NCBI GenBank assembly: GCA_015487985.1
Contig: WFOP01000119.1
Location: 1 to 8,030, forward strand
DNA: 8,030 bases
Origin: Hyphomicrobiales bacterium
GTDB lineage: Bacteria > Pseudomonadota > Alphaproteobacteria > Rhizobiales > Devosiaceae
Reading direction: 5' to 3'
Shown here: positions 6,113 through 8,030 of the stretch, in pieces
Layout of the letters: every line of letters starts with the position of its first letter
Numbering within the stretch: the stretch's first letter is position 1
Translations under genes and position numbers: made by a program
The notes under the pieces: generated by a model
Database searches by the model: none
What the model was told of the DNA's origin: nothing
The model's input: the letters and a program-made list of their open reading frames with translations, nothing else

Positions 6113-6173
6113 CAATTTTGGATACATAACGAAGTAAATTCGACTTTCAGATAATTCATCCCGGACAAGTGAA

Positions 6174-7151
6174 ATGAGCGACCAGACAAACCTGCCTGAC
6201 ACACAATTTAGCGTGCGCGACCTGTTTAATATTGATAGCGACATGATGGTGAAGGGCTACAAAAACCGCACCGAATATGTCCCCCCCGTTGATGAGGGAT
6301 ATCTGTTTGACCGCAACACCACGCTTGCCATTTTGGCCGGGTTTGAATTCAACCGGCGCGTCATGGTTCAGGGCTATCACGGCACGGGTAAATCCACCCA
6401 TATCGAGCAGGTGGCGGCACGCCTTAACTGGCCACTGGTCCGCATCAACCTTGATTCCCACGTTTCGCGCATCGACCTTGTGGGCAAGGACGCCATTGTT
6501 GTCAAAGACGGCCAGCAGATCACCGAATTCAAAGACGGCATGCTCCCCTGGGCGGTCCAGAATAACGTGGCGCTGGTTTTTGATGAATATGACGCCGGCC
6601 GCCCCGATGTGATGTTTGTCATCCAGCGTATTCTTGAAGCCTCGGGCCGCCTGACCCTGCTCGATCAGAACCGCGTCATTACCCCCCACAAGGCGTTCCG
6701 CCTTTTTGCCACTGCCAACACCATCGGCCTGGGGGATACGTCGGGGCTTTATCATGGCACCCAGCAAATCAATCAGGGCCAGATGGATCGCTGGTCCATG
6801 GTTGTGACCCTGAACTATCTGGCCCACGAAAAAGAAGTTGGCATCGTTCTGTCCAAGGCCCCCGCCTATCAGAATGAAGAAGGCAAAAAAACCATCTCCA
6901 ACATGGTTCGGGTCGCCGATCTTACCCGTTCCGGCTTTATCAATGGCGATCTCTCCACGGTCATGAGCCCGCGCACGGTCATCACCTGGGCGGAAAACGC
7001 ACAAATTTTTGATGACGTGGGATTTGCATTCCGCCTCACTTTCATCAACAAATGTGATGATCTGGAAAAACCGGTCGTTGCTGAATTTTACCAGCGTGTT
7101 TTCGGTGTAGACTTGCCCGAAAGCTCGGCAAACCTTGCAATCAGTGCATAA
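6174..7151 (+). CDS. cobS: Cobaltochelatase subunit CobS
   Basis: CobS is the AAA+ ATPase of the aerobic cobaltochelatase CobN-CobS-CobT, which inserts cobalt into hydrogenobyrinic acid a,c-diamide during cobalamin synthesis. The 325 residues include the N-terminal [13 protein letters not shown] segment (12-24), Walker [10 protein letters not shown] (67-75), Walker [12 protein letters not shown] (132-142), [19 protein letters not shown] (177-195) in the sensor-1 region, GQMDRWS with its likely arginine finger (202-208) and [13 protein letters not shown] (264-276). All are well preserved and the length matches the family (about 325-335). The ATG at 6174 has only a weak ribosome site (GGACAAG), and 61 bases without an obvious terminator separate it from the J-domain gene. 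cobT follows 14 bases later, so the two form an operon matching the CobS-CobT subcomplex. Confidence 0.97.
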   Translation: MSDQTNLPDTQFSVRDLFNIDSDMMVKGYKNRTEYVPPVDEGYLFDRNTTLAILAGFEFNRRVMVQGYHGTGKSTHIEQVAARLNWPLVRINLDSHVSRIDLVGKDAIVVKDGQQITEFKDGMLPWAVQNNVALVFDEYDAGRPDVMFVIQRILEASGRLTLLDQNRVITPHKAFRLFATANTIGLGDTSGLYHGTQQINQGQMDRWSMVVTLNYLAHEKEVGIVLSKAPAYQNEEGKKTISNMVRVADLTRSGFINGDLSTVMSPRTVITWAENAQIFDDVGFAFRLTFINKCDDLEKPVVAEFYQRVFGVDLPESSANLAISA

Positions 7152-7165
7152 AAACAGTTAGGCAA

Positions 7166-8030
7166 ATGGCAAAAAGCCCCGCCAGAAAAACCAACAGACC
7201 GGATAGTTCGCTGGCATTCAAATCAGCGATCGGCTCGGTGGTGCGCGCCATTTCCGCGGACGGGGAACTGGAGGTCAGTTTTTCTGCCGATCGTCCGGTT
7301 TTAACTCCCGACAAGGCCCGCCTTGCCGCCCTGCCCCGCACCATGAACATGCGCGATATCTCCATCGCCCGTGGTCAGGGGGATGCCATGGCCATGCGGC
7401 TGGCCTCCCACGACACAAAAATGCACGCCCGGCGCAGTCCCGCTGAACCCGATGCCAAAGCGGCCTTTGATTCGCTGGAACAGGCGCGGGTGGAAGCCCT
7501 TGGCTGTGTGCGCATGGGGGGCATGAAAACCAATATTTCCCACATGCTCGAAGATCGCATGGAAAAAGCCAAATTTGCCCAGATCACCGAGCAGGCCGAC
7601 GCGCCCCTTGCCGAGGCACTCGGATTGATTTTGCGACAAAATCTTGCCGGGCTGGATATTCCCCCTTCAGGGCAGAAAATTGTTGACCTGTGGCGCGACC
7701 ATATAAACGAACTGGCCGCTGAGTCCCTTGAAAACCTTTCCCAGAATGTCGACGATCAGGACGCCTATTCCCTTGCCGCGCGCGCCCTTTTGAGCGACCT
7801 CAACCTTGCCCCTCAATTCAGCCACGATGACCCCGACATGGCAGAGGAAGAAGACGAAGAAAGCCAGGACGAGGCCAGCCAGCAGGACAGTTCTGGCGAA
7901 GAACCCGAGCAGGGCGAAGGGGAAACACAAGACGCTGATATGGATCAGGACGAAGCGCAAGGGGCCGAACAAAACGAGGGCGAAACCCAGGGCAGCGATG
8001 CCGACCTTGAAGAAGTCGCCGAGGATGCCC
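7166..8030 (+). CDS. cobT: Cobaltochelatase subunit CobT (partial, C-terminus beyond the window)
   Basis: CobT pairs with CobS in the ring-shaped ATPase assembly that drives cobalt insertion by CobN. The reading frame is open from ATG 7166 to the window end, giving 288 residues of a protein usually about 600-640 long. The N-terminal domain is recognisable: FKSAIGSVVRAISADGELEVSFS (18-40), RGQGDAMAMRLASHD (69-83), EQARVEALGCVRMGGMKTNIS (105-125) and a helical segment to about 215. From about residue 221 it becomes a strongly acidic, low-complexity linker rich in Glu, Asp and Gln, typical of CobT. The von Willebrand A/MIDAS domain that should follow is outside the window. This gene should not be confused with the unrelated enterobacterial cobT (nicotinate-nucleotide-dimethylbenzimidazole phosphoribosyltransferase). 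Confidence 0.95.
   Translation, partial: MAKSPARKTNRPDSSLAFKSAIGSVVRAISADGELEVSFSADRPVLTPDKARLAALPRTMNMRDISIARGQGDAMAMRLASHDTKMHARRSPAEPDAKAAFDSLEQARVEALGCVRMGGMKTNISHMLEDRMEKAKFAQITEQADAPLAEALGLILRQNLAGLDIPPSGQKIVDLWRDHINELAAESLENLSQNVDDQDAYSLAARALLSDLNLAPQFSHDDPDMAEEEDEESQDEASQQDSSGEEPEQGEGETQDADMDQDEAQGAEQNEGETQGSDADLEEVAEDA

Noticed and set aside
6113..6173. Small CGAA...TTCG inverted repeat between the J-domain gene and cobS
   Set aside because: The stem is only four base pairs with no T-run, too weak for a terminator or riboswitch. No cobalamin-riboswitch B12-box-like sequence was seen in the 61 bases.
6156..7004. 282-codon open frame on the minus strand
   Set aside because: It lies entirely antisense to cobS, whose AAA+ motifs are intact. 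The protein looks like a codon-bias shadow and has no ribosome site or family motif.
7667..7972. 101-codon hydrophobic-looking frame on the minus strand
   Set aside because: Its Phe/Leu/Val richness is simply the complement of the Glu/Asp/Gln codons in the acidic linker of cobT.

Overview
This window reads as ordinary chromosomal DNA of an alphaproteobacterium, most likely Hyphomicrobiales (Rhizobiales)-like. The assignment rests on gene content and order (xerD-accA facing aroK-aroB-CNNM/CBS protein, then bolA, a zinc-ribbon J-domain protein, cobS and cobT) and on palindromic intergenic repeats of the kind common in that group. No rRNA, tRNA, CRISPR array, transposase or phage gene was seen. 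Coding density is high and both edges cut through genes.

Left part, minus strand (1-1771): a 48-residue membrane peptide missed by length-limited gene finders overlaps the GTG start of xerD by 8 bases. XerD has all its catalytic residues. It is followed by accA, the acetyl-CoA carboxylase alpha subunit, of which only the first 194 residues are present. A 209-base divergent intergenic region (1772-1980) separates this block from the shikimate genes.

Centre, plus strand (1981-4955): aroK (shikimate kinase) and aroB (3-dehydroquinate synthase) are 2 bases apart. A CNNM/CBS/CorC-HlyC membrane protein follows after 3 bases, so the three look like one transcript. aroB and aroK catalyse the second and fifth steps of the chorismate pathway.

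Between the convergent 3' ends of that operon and bolA (4956-5154) lies a cluster of three related palindromic repeat units. One carries a second, different palindrome nested inside it, and the last supplies the stop codon of bolA. This is the most unusual stretch of the window.

Right part (5155-8030): bolA (minus) is divergent from a J-domain protein with an N-terminal C/C/C/H cluster, whose start codon is ambiguous and may be CTG. Then come cobS and the first 288 residues of cobT, two subunits of the aerobic cobaltochelatase of cobalamin synthesis. The metal-binding large subunit CobN is not in the window.

I found no convincing new multi-gene system. The observations worth checking are the composite repeat cluster, the small membrane peptide coupled to xerD, the possible CTG start, and the recurring position of the J-domain protein beside the cobaltochelatase genes.
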